From: VGRW01 sp031396695
GTDB taxonomy: Bacteria > Myxococcota_A > UBA9160 > SZUA-336
Direction: 5' to 3'
Length of the DNA: 64,000 nucleotides
NCBI GenBank assembly: GCA_031396695.1
Contig: JANNLG010000091.1
Span: 5,926 to 69,925 of the forward strand
Shown: piece by piece, positions 24,111-32,853 of the stretch
Layout of the letters: the number at the start of each line of letters is the position of its first letter
Numbering within the stretch: position 1 is the stretch's first letter
Program-made: the position numbers and the translations under genes
The notes under the pieces: generated by a model
Told to the model about the DNA's origin: nothing
Database searches by the model: none
What the model saw: the letters and a program-made list of their open reading frames with translations, nothing else

Positions 24111-25133
24111 ATGTCGCAGCGACAGATCGCGATGGTCTTCGATCTCAACAAGTGCATCGGCTGCCAGACCTGCACGATCGCGTGCAAGCGGCTTTGGACC
24201 CGCGACGAGGGCATGGAGTACATGTGGTGGAACACCGTGAACACCCAGCCCGGCCAGGGCACGCCCCGCAACTGGGAGCAGATGGGTGGCGGCTTCCGCG
24301 ACGGCGTCGCGCAGCCGGGCCGCATGCCGACGCGCGACGACTTCGGCGACGCCTGGGAGTTCAACCAGCAGGAGGTGTTCCTCGGCGGCAAAGGCACCGC
24401 CCTGCAGCTGCGCCCCAACGGCAAGCAGCCCGAGTGGAGTCCGAACTGGGACGAGGACCAGGGCGCGGGTGAGTATCCGAACGCGCACTACTTCTATCTG
24501 CCTCGCATCTGCAATCACTGCACGCATCCCGCCTGTCTCGAGGCGTGCCCGCGCAAGGCGATCGAGAAGCGCGAGCAGGACGGCATCGTGCTGATCAACG
24601 AAGAGCGCTGTCGCGGCTACCGCTTCTGCATGGAAGCTTGCCCGTACAAGAAGATCTACTTCAACCACGCGAAGAAGGTCTCGCAGAAGTGCATCTTCTG
24701 CTTCCCGCGCATCGAGCAGGGCGTCGCGCCCGCGTGCGCGCGCATGTGCCCCGGCCGCGTGCGCTTCGTCGGGTACCGCGACGATCCGGCCGCGCCGATC
24801 CACAAGCTCGTCGACGTGTGGAAGGTGGCGATCGCGCTCCACCCGGAATACGGGACGGAGCCCAACGTATTCTACGTGCCGCCGCTCGCGCCGCCGCGCT
24901 TCGACGCGAACGGCGAGATCGATGGCTCCAAGCCGCGCATCCCGGACGAGTATCTCGTCTCGCTGTTCGGTCCCGACGTATTCCGGGCGCTCGAGATCCT
25001 GAAGGCGGAGATGGCGAAGACGCGCGCCGGCGGGAAGTCGGAGCTGATGGACCTGCTGATCGGCTACCGCTGGAAGGAGATGTTCGGCGGCTTCGACACC
25101 GATCCCGCGACGCTCGAGAGAAAGAGCGCATGA
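24111..25133 (+). CDS. Iron-sulfur beta subunit of the molybdoenzyme
   Basis: A 340-aa protein with four cysteine clusters in the NarH/EbdB pattern. The first is C15-x2-C18-x2-C21-x3-C25 (CIGCQTCTIAC); others include CNHCTHPACLEACP and KCIFCFPRIE. The third, CRGYRFCMEACP, has tyrosine in place of one cysteine, as expected for a 3Fe-4S cluster. It carries electrons from alpha to the gamma heme. It starts 3 nt after gamma, and its TGA overlaps the ATG of alpha (ATGA). The length is typical of class II DMSO-reductase-family beta subunits. Confidence 0.93.
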   Translation: MSQRQIAMVFDLNKCIGCQTCTIACKRLWTRDEGMEYMWWNTVNTQPGQGTPRNWEQMGGGFRDGVAQPGRMPTRDDFGDAWEFNQQEVFLGGKGTALQLRPNGKQPEWSPNWDEDQGAGEYPNAHYFYLPRICNHCTHPACLEACPRKAIEKREQDGIVLINEERCRGYRFCMEACPYKKIYFNHAKKVSQKCIFCFPRIEQGVAPACARMCPGRVRFVGYRDDPAAPIHKLVDVWKVAIALHPEYGTEPNVFYVPPLAPPRFDANGEIDGSKPRIPDEYLVSLFGPDVFRALEILKAEMAKTRAGGKSELMDLLIGYRWKEMFGGFDTDPATLERKSA

Positions 25134-27979
25134 CCCTCGCAATCGACCGCAGGACCTTCATGCGCGGAGCGGCGGCCGGCTCCGCGTCGCTTGCGCTCGG
25201 CCTGTTCCGCCTGCGCCCCGCCGACGCCGCCGCGCTCGCGGTGCCGGTGGCGTACGCGGACTGGCGCGACGTGTATCGCCAGAAGTGGACATGGGACAAG
25301 GTCGTGCGCTCGACTCACTTCGTGAACTGCTGGTACCAGTCACACTGCGCATGGAACGTGTACGTGAAGGACGGCATGGTCTGGCGCGAGGAGCAGGCGG
25401 CGGACTACCCGCAGATCCGACCGGATGTGCCGGACTTCAATCCGCGCGGCTGTCAGAAGGGCGCGTGCTTCAGTGAGCGCATGTATGACCCCGCGCGCGT
25501 GAAGTACCCGCTGAAGCGCGTGGGTCCGCGCGGCTCCGGGCGATGGAAGCGCATCTCCTGGGACCAGGCGCTCGACGAGCTGGCCGACTCGCTGATCGAC
25601 ACGATCACGCAGGAGGGCACGGACCGCGTGATCTGGGAGGTCGGTCCTCTCTACACCCTCGGCACGATGGGCGCGGGGCACCAGCGCATGGTGCTGCTGC
25701 TCGACTCGGTCTCGCTCGACATGAACACCGAGATCGGAGACGGACACCGCGGCGCGGCCGAGACCTTCGGCAAGATCGTCTTCGAGCGCTCAGCCGACGA
25801 CTACTTCTTCTCCGACCTGATCCTGTGTTGGGGTGCAAACCCGGTCGCGACCCAGATTCCCAACGCGCACTTCCTGCTCGAGGCGCGCTACAAGGGCGCG
25901 GAGCTGGTCACGATCGCTCCGGATTTCAGTCCGTCGGCGATGCACGCGGACCGCTGGATTCCCGTGAAGCCGGGCGGCGACGCCGCGCTCGGGCTCGGCA
26001 TGGCGCACGTGCTCGTCGAAGAAGGCCTGTTCGACCGCGCGTTCGTGCTCGAGCAGACGGACATGCCGCTGCTCGTGCGCGACGACACTCACCGCTATCT
26101 GCGCAGCTCCGACCTGCAGCAAGGCGGCGACGACGAGGAGCTGTACGTCCACGACGCCAAGCGCGGCATCGTGCCGATCGGACGCCGAACGCTCGCGCTC
26201 GACGGACTCCAGCCTTCGCTCGAGGGGCGCTTCGACGCGAAGCTCTCCGACGGCAAGACGGTGCCGGTGCGTACGGTCTTCTCGATCCTGCGTGAACGCC
26301 TCGCGGGCTATACGCCCGAGCGCGCGGCCGAGCTCTCCGGCACGCCCGCTGCGCAGATCCGCTGGCTCGCGCGCCGCATGGCGAAGTCCAAGGCCGCCTG
26401 CATGGTCACGACCAGCAACTTCAGCAAGTACTACCACGGCAACCTGATCGAGCGGACGCAAGCGCTCGTGTTCGCGCTGACCGGAAACTACGGCAGGAAG
26501 GGCAGCGGCTTCGTCGGCTTCCCGTTCCTGGTGCACGACGGGCTCGAGCGCCTGACGCTCTCGATGTTCGACCTGCCGCTGCGCGCGCTGGTCGCGGCGG
26601 ACGTGGTGATCGACACCGTCAAGCTGAAGCTCGCCGGCTGGACCGACGAGATGATCGCCTACGAGCGCAGCCGCGAGATGTACGCGAACGGCAGCGGCGC
26701 CAGCGGCTCGCTGTTCTGGTACGTGCACGGCGGATTGCTCGAGGCGAGCGAGAAGCTCGAGGACTGGGATCCGTACCTGAAGCGACCGGTCAAAGACGTG
26801 CTGAAGGAGTCTCTGGAAAAGAACAGGCAGCAGGTGGTGCCCGCGCCCGGCCGCGATCCGCGCTTCATGTTCGTCTACGGCAGCAATCCGCTGCGCCGGA
26901 TCCGATCCTACCCGTTGGTGCTCAAGAATCTGTGGCCGAAGCTCAAGACCGTCGTGACGCTCGACTGGCGCATGACCTCGACGGGTATGCAGTCGGACTA
27001 CGTGCTGCCCGTGTCCGCTTGGTACGAGCGCACCGAACACAAATGGGTGACGCCGCTCATGCCGTTCATCCACGCGGGCGAGAAAATGACCCAGTTCTAC
27101 GAGGCCAAGTCAGACTGGGAGATCCTGTCGCTGCTCACGCAGCGGGTCGAGAAGCGCGCGGCGGTGCGCGGGATCGAGAAGTTCCACGATCGCGCGGGCC
27201 GCGAGCGCAGCTTCCCCGGCCTCTACGCCGCCTTCTCTCAAGACGGAGCCTACGGACCGACCGACGACGACAAGGTCGCGAAGGCGCTGCTCGCGCACTC
27301 GACGAACTTCAACGAGGTCGACTGGGAGGCGCTCAAGAAGAAGGGCTGGGCGCGCTTCACGAGCCTGGGCACGAATCCACTCTCGATCGGCAACGCGACG
27401 CAGATCAAGCCCGACGACACGATCACGCCGCTCACCGATCATGTGATCGACAAAGTCCCCTACCCGACTCTCTCGCGGCGCATGCAATTCTATCTCGACC
27501 AGGAACTGTATCTCGAGATGGCGGAGGAGCTTCCGGTCCACAAAGACCCGCCGTCGGCCGGCGGACGCTATCCGCTCACGCTCACGGGCGGACACACGCG
27601 CTGGAGCATCCACTCCGCGTGGCGCGACGACGCTCTCATGCTCCGGCTGCAACGCGGAGAGCCCGTGATGTACATGAGCTCGGAGGATGCGAAGACGCGC
27701 GGCATCGAGGACGCCCAGATCGTGCGCGTCTGGAACGACCTCGACTCCTTCCAGGTGATGGCCAAGCTCTCGCCCGCGCTGCGGCCGGGGCAGGTCACCA
27801 TCTACCACGCCTGGGACAACTTCCAGTTTCGGGGCGGCAAGGGCTTCCAGAATCTGATTCCGACGCCGCTCAACCCCGTCGAGCTCGCCGGTGGCCAGTT
27901 CCACTTGCGACCGATGGTCATCTGCCTGCAGCCCAGTCACACCGACCGCGACACGCGCGTGGAAGTCGCGCTCGCATGA
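25130..27979 (+). CDS. Molybdopterin catalytic alpha subunit, class II DMSO reductase family
   Basis: A 949-aa alpha subunit with an N-terminal twin-arginine signal (DRRTFMRGAAAG), so the complex is probably periplasmic. H63, C67, C73 and C108 are candidate ligands of the proximal 4Fe-4S cluster (THFVNCWYQSHC). EIGDGHRGAAETFGK contains D204, placed like the Mo-ligating aspartate of ethylbenzene dehydrogenase. The closest described group by motif is hydrocarbon and sterol hydroxylases (ethylbenzene dehydrogenase, steroid C25 dehydrogenase), which use water to hydroxylate C-H bonds without O2. Selenate, chlorate or nitrate reductases are less likely alternatives. The substrate is unknown. The start is fixed by overlap with beta; a longer frame from 24545 is a shadow of beta. 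Confidence 0.9.
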   Translation: MTLAIDRRTFMRGAAAGSASLALGLFRLRPADAAALAVPVAYADWRDVYRQKWTWDKVVRSTHFVNCWYQSHCAWNVYVKDGMVWREEQAADYPQIRPDVPDFNPRGCQKGACFSERMYDPARVKYPLKRVGPRGSGRWKRISWDQALDELADSLIDTITQEGTDRVIWEVGPLYTLGTMGAGHQRMVLLLDSVSLDMNTEIGDGHRGAAETFGKIVFERSADDYFFSDLILCWGANPVATQIPNAHFLLEARYKGAELVTIAPDFSPSAMHADRWIPVKPGGDAALGLGMAHVLVEEGLFDRAFVLEQTDMPLLVRDDTHRYLRSSDLQQGGDDEELYVHDAKRGIVPIGRRTLALDGLQPSLEGRFDAKLSDGKTVPVRTVFSILRERLAGYTPERAAELSGTPAAQIRWLARRMAKSKAACMVTTSNFSKYYHGNLIERTQALVFALTGNYGRKGSGFVGFPFLVHDGLERLTLSMFDLPLRALVAADVVIDTVKLKLAGWTDEMIAYERSREMYANGSGASGSLFWYVHGGLLEASEKLEDWDPYLKRPVKDVLKESLEKNRQQVVPAPGRDPRFMFVYGSNPLRRIRSYPLVLKNLWPKLKTVVTLDWRMTSTGMQSDYVLPVSAWYERTEHKWVTPLMPFIHAGEKMTQFYEAKSDWEILSLLTQRVEKRAAVRGIEKFHDRAGRERSFPGLYAAFSQDGAYGPTDDDKVAKALLAHSTNFNEVDWEALKKKGWARFTSLGTNPLSIGNATQIKPDDTITPLTDHVIDKVPYPTLSRRMQFYLDQELYLEMAEELPVHKDPPSAGGRYPLTLTGGHTRWSIHSAWRDDALMLRLQRGEPVMYMSSEDAKTRGIEDAQIVRVWNDLDSFQVMAKLSPALRPGQVTIYHAWDNFQFRGGKGFQNLIPTPLNPVELAGGQFHLRPMVICLQPSHTDRDTRVEVALA

Positions 27980-28584
27980 GCGCCGAGGCGCGCAGTCACG
28001 CGTATCGAGTCTTCGCCGAGGCGTTCGGCTATCCGGAGGGGGAGCTACTCGACGAGATCCGGAGCGGTGCGCTGCGCGACGCAGTGCACGAGGCGCTCGA
28101 AGCCGTCTCTCCCGGACTCGAGGAAGAGTTCGATCGCGAAGCGCTGCACGTCGACGGCGACGGAGACGCGCTTGCCGCCGAGTACACGCGCCTGTTCGAC
28201 GTGGGCACTTCCGGTCCGCCCTGCCCCCTGCACGGCGGACTCTGGATGGGTGACCGCATGAAGACGATGGAAGAGGTGCTGCGCTTCTACCGCCACTTCG
28301 GGCTCACGGTGGGGGGCGAACCGAGCGAGCTTCCCGATCATCTCGGGCTCGAGCTCGAGTTCCTGCACTACCTCGCGTTCCGCGAGAGCCAGGCGCTGCG
28401 CGACGGCACCGATCCGGGCGCCTTCACACGCGCGGAGCGCGATTTCCTGACTCGCCATCCGGGCCGCGCCGTTCCGCTGCTGCGCGCGAAGCTCGAGCAA
28501 GTGCAGGCGGCGCCCTTCTTCGTCGCGCTGGCGCGCGCGCTCGAAGGTCTGCTGGCCCACGCTCGTGCGCAGCTCGACTCCTAG
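27976..28584 (+). CDS. TorD/DmsD/NarJ-type assembly chaperone
   Basis: A 202-aa, mostly helical protein with the redox-enzyme-chaperone signature: AAEYTRLFDVG, then a P-C-P-L-H segment (SGPPCPLHGG), then LPDHLGLELEFLHYLA. These chaperones bind the Tat signal and assist molybdenum cofactor insertion into the catalytic subunit. The ATG overlaps the alpha TGA. It corresponds to the fourth gene of the ebdABCD and ddhABDC operons. It overlaps the convergent PhyH gene by 4 nt. Confidence 0.9.
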   Translation: MSAEARSHAYRVFAEAFGYPEGELLDEIRSGALRDAVHEALEAVSPGLEEEFDREALHVDGDGDALAAEYTRLFDVGTSGPPCPLHGGLWMGDRMKTMEEVLRFYRHFGLTVGGEPSELPDHLGLELEFLHYLAFRESQALRDGTDPGAFTRAERDFLTRHPGRAVPLLRAKLEQVQAAPFFVALARALEGLLAHARAQLDS

Positions 28585-29376
28585 CTGCCCTTGTTCTCGC
28601 CCACGAAGCCCTGCACGTCGCGCATGTGCTTGCGACCCGCGGGCTGGTAGCTGTAGAGCAGCGCGCGCCGATCGGACTCGCTGCGGTTGGGCTGCGAGCG
28701 GTGCACCAGGTAGGGGCCGAAGTAGGCGACCGTGCCCGCGGGCACGACTAGCGGCACGAGCCGCTCGGTGTCAAAACGCTCGAGGTCCATCTCGTACTGA
28801 CCGAAGTCCTCGACCTCGCGGCGCGGCATTTCGCCACTGCGGTGACTGCCGGGCACGACCTCGAGGCAGCCGTTCTCGAGCGTCGCGTCGTCCAGGAAGA
28901 GCATCGCGGTTCCGACCTCGTCCGCGTTCTCGGCCACGCCCACCCAGTAAGGGTGATCCTGGTGCAGCACGATCGGCCCGCCGACCCGCGCGCGTTTCAC
29001 GTTCAGCTTCTCGGTGAAGAGGCCCACTGCGTCGACGCCGACGACGTCTTGCATCGGCTCGAGGAAGCGCGCGTCGTGCGCCCACCGGTTCAGCGCCTCG
29101 GACAGGTGCGCGAACGACCACGACACCCTGCAGCGCGTCGTGGTCGTGCGCTTCCCACTTCACCATCGTGCCGAACTCGCGCTGTAGCTCGAACACGTAC
29201 GCCCCGATCGGCCACTTCCGGCGGCGCTTCAGGTCGAGCAGACGCTGGCAGAGCTCCTCGCAGGCGTCGCGGATCTCGCGCAGCTCGCGGGCGTCGAAGG
29301 CCTGGCTTCGCACCACGAAGCCGTCGCGCTCGAGCGCCGCCTTCTCGTCCGGAGAGAAGCGCCGAGATGGCTGCAT
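28581..29376 (-). pseudogene. Phytanoyl-CoA dioxygenase (PhyH) family gene, frameshifted
   Basis: Two overlapping frames together make one PhyH-type Fe(II)/2-oxoglutarate dioxygenase. The first (from ATG 29376, GGAGG upstream) covers about 85 N-terminal residues up to HDALQG. The second carries the catalytic half, with HxD in VLHQDHPYW and the distal histidine in YLVHRSQPN. The reading frame changes near 29125, where joining them needs loss of one base or gain of two. The break lies inside a perfect 11-bp inverted repeat (29114-29147). It may be a real mutation, a template-switch event, or an assembly error; the rest of the gene looks intact. A second PhyH gene is divergent. Confidence 0.75.
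29114..29147. repeat. Perfect 11-bp inverted repeat at the PhyH frameshift
   Basis: ACGACCACGAC at 29114-29124 is mirrored by GTCGTGGTCGT at 29137-29147 around a 12-nt loop. The frame switch of the surrounding gene falls inside it. Such hairpins are known hot spots for template-switch mutations and for sequencing error. Confidence 0.85.
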
Positions 29377-29434
29377 GGCTGTCCTCCTCACAGCTGAGTT
29401 TCGGCATGATACGGTCGCGAGAGATGGGGTTTCA

Positions 29435-30199
29435 ATGAACTATCCGGACGCCTCGAGGGCGCAGCGCGAGTTCTTCCGGGAGCACGGCTGGCTCGTGGTC
29501 GAGGACGCAGTCGCGCTCGACGAGCTCGCCGAAGTCTCTCGGCGCATGGAGATCATCCTCGAGAAGAAGGAGAAGCTCGCCTTCGACTGGGCCTGGGAAA
29601 AGGGCAAGTCAAAAGAGGCGCGCGAGTTCAAGATCGTGCAGGGCAGCCCGACGCTGGTCTGGAGCGAGATCGCGCAGCAGCCCTTCCGACGCTGGGCGCT
29701 CGCCTTCGCCGCGTCGCTTTCCGGCAAGCCGGTCGAGTTCTGGTACGACCAGTTCCTGGCCAAGCCACCGCGCGACGGCGCGCCCACGTACTGGCACCAG
29801 GACGAGGGCTACTGGGGCCGCAACCTCGACGAGCTCGGGCTCACCTGCTGGCTTCCGCTGCACGACGTGGACGAGACGAACGGCTGCATGTGCTTCATCG
29901 ACCGCGGCCATCGCGACGGAATCCTCGAGCACTTCCACCCGGAGCACATCCAGAGCGACCTGCTCTACTGCGAGCCCGACCTGTCGCGGCGCGTCGCCTG
30001 CCCGATCCGCGCGGGCAGCGTCACGTTCCACCACGGCAAGACCCCCCACATGACGCCGCCCAACACGAGCGAAGCCTGGCGCCGCGCGGTGACGACACAC
30101 ATGCGTGTCGAGGGCAGCCCCGGCGAGGGCGATCACTTCCCGTGGAAGACCTACGTCAACCAGATCACGGGCGAGACGACCGTTCCGCCTCGTCGCTGA
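29435..30199 (+). CDS. Phytanoyl-CoA dioxygenase (PhyH) family protein
   Basis: A 254-aa Fe(II)/2-oxoglutarate-dependent dioxygenase, probably a hydroxylase of a small molecule or acyl chain. The metal motif HxD is in TYWHQDEGYWG, and the distal histidine plus 2-oxoglutarate arginine fit HHGKTPHMTPPNTS and AWRRAVTTHM. Eukaryotic and bacterial PhyH members act on varied substrates, so the name does not define one. The ATG at 29435 was preferred over upstream extension into the divergent gene. It is followed after 7 nt by a methyltransferase gene on the same strand. Confidence 0.88.
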   Translation: MNYPDASRAQREFFREHGWLVVEDAVALDELAEVSRRMEIILEKKEKLAFDWAWEKGKSKEAREFKIVQGSPTLVWSEIAQQPFRRWALAFAASLSGKPVEFWYDQFLAKPPRDGAPTYWHQDEGYWGRNLDELGLTCWLPLHDVDETNGCMCFIDRGHRDGILEHFHPEHIQSDLLYCEPDLSRRVACPIRAGSVTFHHGKTPHMTPPNTSEAWRRAVTTHMRVEGSPGEGDHFPWKTYVNQITGETTVPPRR

Positions 30200-30206
30200 G
30201 CGCGCG

Positions 30207-31031
30207 ATGACCGTCGCCGAGCTCTACCTGGAACTCCTGAAACGCTCGCTCACGCGCACCGAGCTGGGCGAGACCTGGCGTCCGTACCTGCCCAAGGCGC
30301 GGCACCGGCTGCGCCGAGCCTTCGCGCTCGGGCTGCGAGGCTGGCTGCGACGGCGCGGCTTGGACCTGGTGCGTCGCACCGAGGTCGACCCGAGCCGGCG
30401 CGCGCTCGGACGCGACCGAACGCCTGCGGGCGAGACCATGATCGGCCAGCGTCGGCTCGACCACTTGCAGGCGTGCCTCCGAGACCTGCTCGAGAAGGGC
30501 GTGCCCGGGGATCTGATCGAGACGGGCGTGTGGCGCGGCGGAGCCGTGATCTTCATGCGCGCAGCGCTCGCGGCCTTCGGCGACGAGTCCCGGCGCGTCT
30601 GGGTCGCGGACTCGTTCGAGGGCCTGCCGCGCGCGGAGTCCGATCGCTTCGCGTCCGACCGCGGACAGCTGCACTGGACCGACGTGGAGCCGGCCGTCTC
30701 GCTCGAGACCGTGAAGCGGAACTTCGAGCGCCACGGCCTGCTCGACGAACGCGTGCGCTTCCTGGCCGGCTGGTTCCGCGACACGTTGCCCGACGCCCCG
30801 ATCGACGCGCTCGCGCTGCTCCGGCTCGACGGGGTCACCTACGACTCGACGCTCGACGCGCTGCGCCCGCTCTATCCGAAGCTCTCGCCCGGCGGCTACC
30901 TGATCGTCGACGACTGGGCGCTCGAGGGCTGCCGGCGCGCGGTCGAAGACTACCGCCGCGAACATGCGATCCGAGAGACGATCGTCGAGATCGACGGCAG
31001 CGCCGTCTACTGGCAGAAGCGTTCGGGCTAG
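30207..31031 (+). CDS. TylF/MycF-type O-methyltransferase
   Basis: A 274-aa SAM-dependent methyltransferase. The SAM loop is LIETGVWRGGAVIFMRAAL, followed by VADSFEGLP and the late acidic segment GGYLIVDDWAL, all typical of the macrocin O-methyltransferase family that methylates sugar hydroxyls. A basic, amphipathic N-terminal ~60 residues precedes the domain. It lies 7 nt after the PhyH gene and overlaps the convergent 2-oxoglutarate oxygenase by 4 nt. The target is unknown; a glycan or secondary metabolite is likely. Confidence 0.85.
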   Translation: MTVAELYLELLKRSLTRTELGETWRPYLPKARHRLRRAFALGLRGWLRRRGLDLVRRTEVDPSRRALGRDRTPAGETMIGQRRLDHLQACLRDLLEKGVPGDLIETGVWRGGAVIFMRAALAAFGDESRRVWVADSFEGLPRAESDRFASDRGQLHWTDVEPAVSLETVKRNFERHGLLDERVRFLAGWFRDTLPDAPIDALALLRLDGVTYDSTLDALRPLYPKLSPGGYLIVDDWALEGCRRAVEDYRREHAIRETIVEIDGSAVYWQKRSG

Positions 31032-32032
31032 CCGAGATCGCTCGCGAGCTGCGGAAACACGCGCGAGACCTTCGCGACCAGATACTCGCCGTAGCTGCCC
31101 TCGAAGGCGTGCACGCTCTGGCCGTCCCAGCGCGATTCGCGATCGTCCGCGCGCGCCGGCAAGCCCTCGATCGGCTGCACGCGCGCGTGGAAGCCGGGAT
31201 CGAAGAAGAGCGGGAACGAGAGCCGGTCGCGCAGCGCGCTCGCGCGCACGCGGTGCGGCGTCGAGCGGTACAGCCCGCGTGTCATGCGGTCGAGCATGTC
31301 GCCGATGTTGCAGACGAAGCTGCCCGGGATCGGCGCAGCGTCGATCCAGCCCGCGTCGGTGCGGATCTCGAGCCCGCCGTTGTCGTCCTGTAGCAGCAGC
31401 GTGAGCAGGCCGTAGTCGGTGTGCTCGCCGACGCCCCAGACTCCGACGCTTTCCGGTGTCGGCGCGGGATAGTTGAAGATCCGGAACAGCACCAGCGGCT
31501 CGGCGGTGTAGCGGCACGCGAAGTAGTCCTCCTCGAGCTCCAGGCTCAGCGCGATCGCCGCGACTAGCCGCTGTCCGAGCGCGGTCAGCGCGGCGACGTA
31601 GTCGAGCACGGTCTCGCGGAAGCCGGGCAGATCGGGGAACAGGTTCGCGCCGTGCATGGGTGTACGCGCGCGCACCAGCGGGTGCTCGGGCGGCAGCTCC
31701 GTGCCCAGGTACAGGCCCTCCTTGCGATCGGGAACGCCGGACGTGAGCTCGTCGCCGACGCCGAAGTAGCCGCGCCAGGCTCGGCCGCCGTGCGCCATGG
31801 CGATGCGCTGCTTGCTCGACAGGTCACTCGCGAAGAACGCGCGAGAGAGGGATTCGAGCCGCATCAGCAACGCTCCGTCCACGCCGTGGCCCGTGACGTA
31901 GAAGAAACCGTGCGCGCGGCAGGCTTCGCCGATCTGCCCTGCGACGCGGCGGCGATCCCGGATGTCGCCGGCGAGCGGCGCCACGTCGATCACCGGAACG
32001 ATCGCCGCGAGATCGGTTGGGCTGGAGGTCAT
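31028..32032 (-). CDS. Isopenicillin-N-synthase-like 2-oxoglutarate/Fe(II) oxygenase
   Basis: A 334-aa enzyme with the DIOX N-terminal region (PVIDVAPLAG, HGFFYVTGHGV) and C-terminal jelly roll. The iron ligands are in WGVGEHTDYGLLTLL (HxD) and STPHRV (distal His), and the RxS motif is in RDRLSFPLFF. The family includes bacterial oxygenases for hydroxylation and ring reactions; the substrate is not defined. The ATG at 32032 was chosen because further extension is antisense to the neighbouring gene. It is the third Fe(II) oxygenase within 3.5 kb. Confidence 0.9.
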   Translation of the reverse strand: MTSSPTDLAAIVPVIDVAPLAGDIRDRRRVAGQIGEACRAHGFFYVTGHGVDGALLMRLESLSRAFFASDLSSKQRIAMAHGGRAWRGYFGVGDELTSGVPDRKEGLYLGTELPPEHPLVRARTPMHGANLFPDLPGFRETVLDYVAALTALGQRLVAAIALSLELEEDYFACRYTAEPLVLFRIFNYPAPTPESVGVWGVGEHTDYGLLTLLLQDDNGGLEIRTDAGWIDAAPIPGSFVCNIGDMLDRMTRGLYRSTPHRVRASALRDRLSFPLFFDPGFHARVQPIEGLPARADDRESRWDGQSVHAFEGSYGEYLVAKVSRVFPQLASDLG

Positions 32033-32071
32033 GATCGATTCGGGCCAGTATCGCAGAACAGGAGACGCGCG

Positions 32072-32509
32072 ACGGACACCGAACCCGCACAGACCGAGAG
32101 CAGCCCGCCCGATGCGAGCGCCGAGACCACGACGGTCGCGGCCGAGGCCGCGCAGCACCTGCGCGGCCTCGCGAACGAGCTCCCCGAGCTGATCTTGGGG
32201 CTCGGCGGGCTGGCCTCGGCGGAGGCTTCGCTCAGCCTGACCGCCCTCCTGCGCATGCTCGGCTTGCGTGCGATCGGCGTCGTCCTGGTCGCGGTCGCGA
32301 TCGCGCTGGTTGTAGTCGCCGCGACGCTGCTGCTCTCGCAGTGGCTCGGCTCCAGCTCCGCTGCGCTGGGCTTGGTGGCCGCGGCGGCGCTCGGGCTCGC
32401 CTGGCTCTCGATCTGGCGCGCGGGTGTCTGGCGGGCGCGGATCGGGTTCACGCGCACGCGCGAAGCGCTCGGGGCCGAGCCGCCGCCGCGCGAGGGCCCG
32501 CGCCCATGA
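32072..32509 (+). CDS. YqjE-like phage-holin-superfamily membrane protein, start unusual
   Basis: A ~145-aa protein with two hydrophobic segments (LGLRAIGVVLVAVAIALVVV and a following alanine-rich helix) and a soluble N-terminal helix, like Holin_X/YqjE proteins. No ATG, GTG or TTG is in frame at the expected place. AGGAGA at 32060-32065 lies exactly 6 nt before an ACG codon at 32072, which I give as the start. This may be a non-standard start, an ATG changed by one base, or a sequence error. It overlaps the next gene (ATGA). It pairs with the YqjD-like gene at 32798. Confidence 0.65.
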   Translation, partial: TDTEPAQTESSPPDASAETTTVAAEAAQHLRGLANELPELILGLGGLASAEASLSLTALLRMLGLRAIGVVLVAVAIALVVVAATLLLSQWLGSSSAALGLVAAAALGLAWLSIWRAGVWRARIGFTRTREALGAEPPPREGPRP

Positions 32510-32853
32510 CGGCCAAACAGTCGCTCGCGCGCGTCGAACGCGAGAGCGCGCGAGCCACGGCGGCTCGAAACGCGCTCGCGCTGCGCGCGGAGCCGCTGAT
32601 CCGACTCGCGGGCCGCGTGCACCCGCTCGCGCTCGCGGGCTCCGCATTCGCCGCCGGCCTGCTCGCGGGTCGTCTGTTCGGACGGCCGCGGCTTCCGCGC
32701 GCGCTCGAGCCCGCTGCGCTGATCTCGAATACGCTTGCGAGGTCGCTCGCGGGCTTGCTCGAGTCGTTCGTCTCGGCCGCGCTCGCGCCGGCTCCGGCTA
32801 GCGACGGCTCGACAGCAGATAGCCCGCCAGGAACGCGATCCCGAGCGCCGTGA
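32506..32853 (+). CDS. YqjK-like small hypothetical protein
   Basis: A 115-aa basic, alanine-arginine-rich protein translationally coupled to the YqjE-like gene. One weakly hydrophobic region (residues ~41-56, HPLALAGSAFAAGLLAG) could contact membrane. By position it corresponds to the third member of the yqjD-yqjE-yqjK type group of enterobacteria. I see no recognised motif. Its last ~18 codons overlap the convergent gene at 32798-33151, so the C-terminus is uncertain. Confidence 0.55.
   Translation: MTAKQSLARVERESARATAARNALALRAEPLIRLAGRVHPLALAGSAFAAGLLAGRLFGRPRLPRALEPAALISNTLARSLAGLLESFVSAALAPAPASDGSTADSPPGTRSRAP

Noticed and set aside
25484..25499. TATGACCCCGCGCGCG inside the alpha-subunit gene
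   Set aside because: Only one half-site matches and the second arm lacks GTCATA, so it is not a site of the palindrome family.
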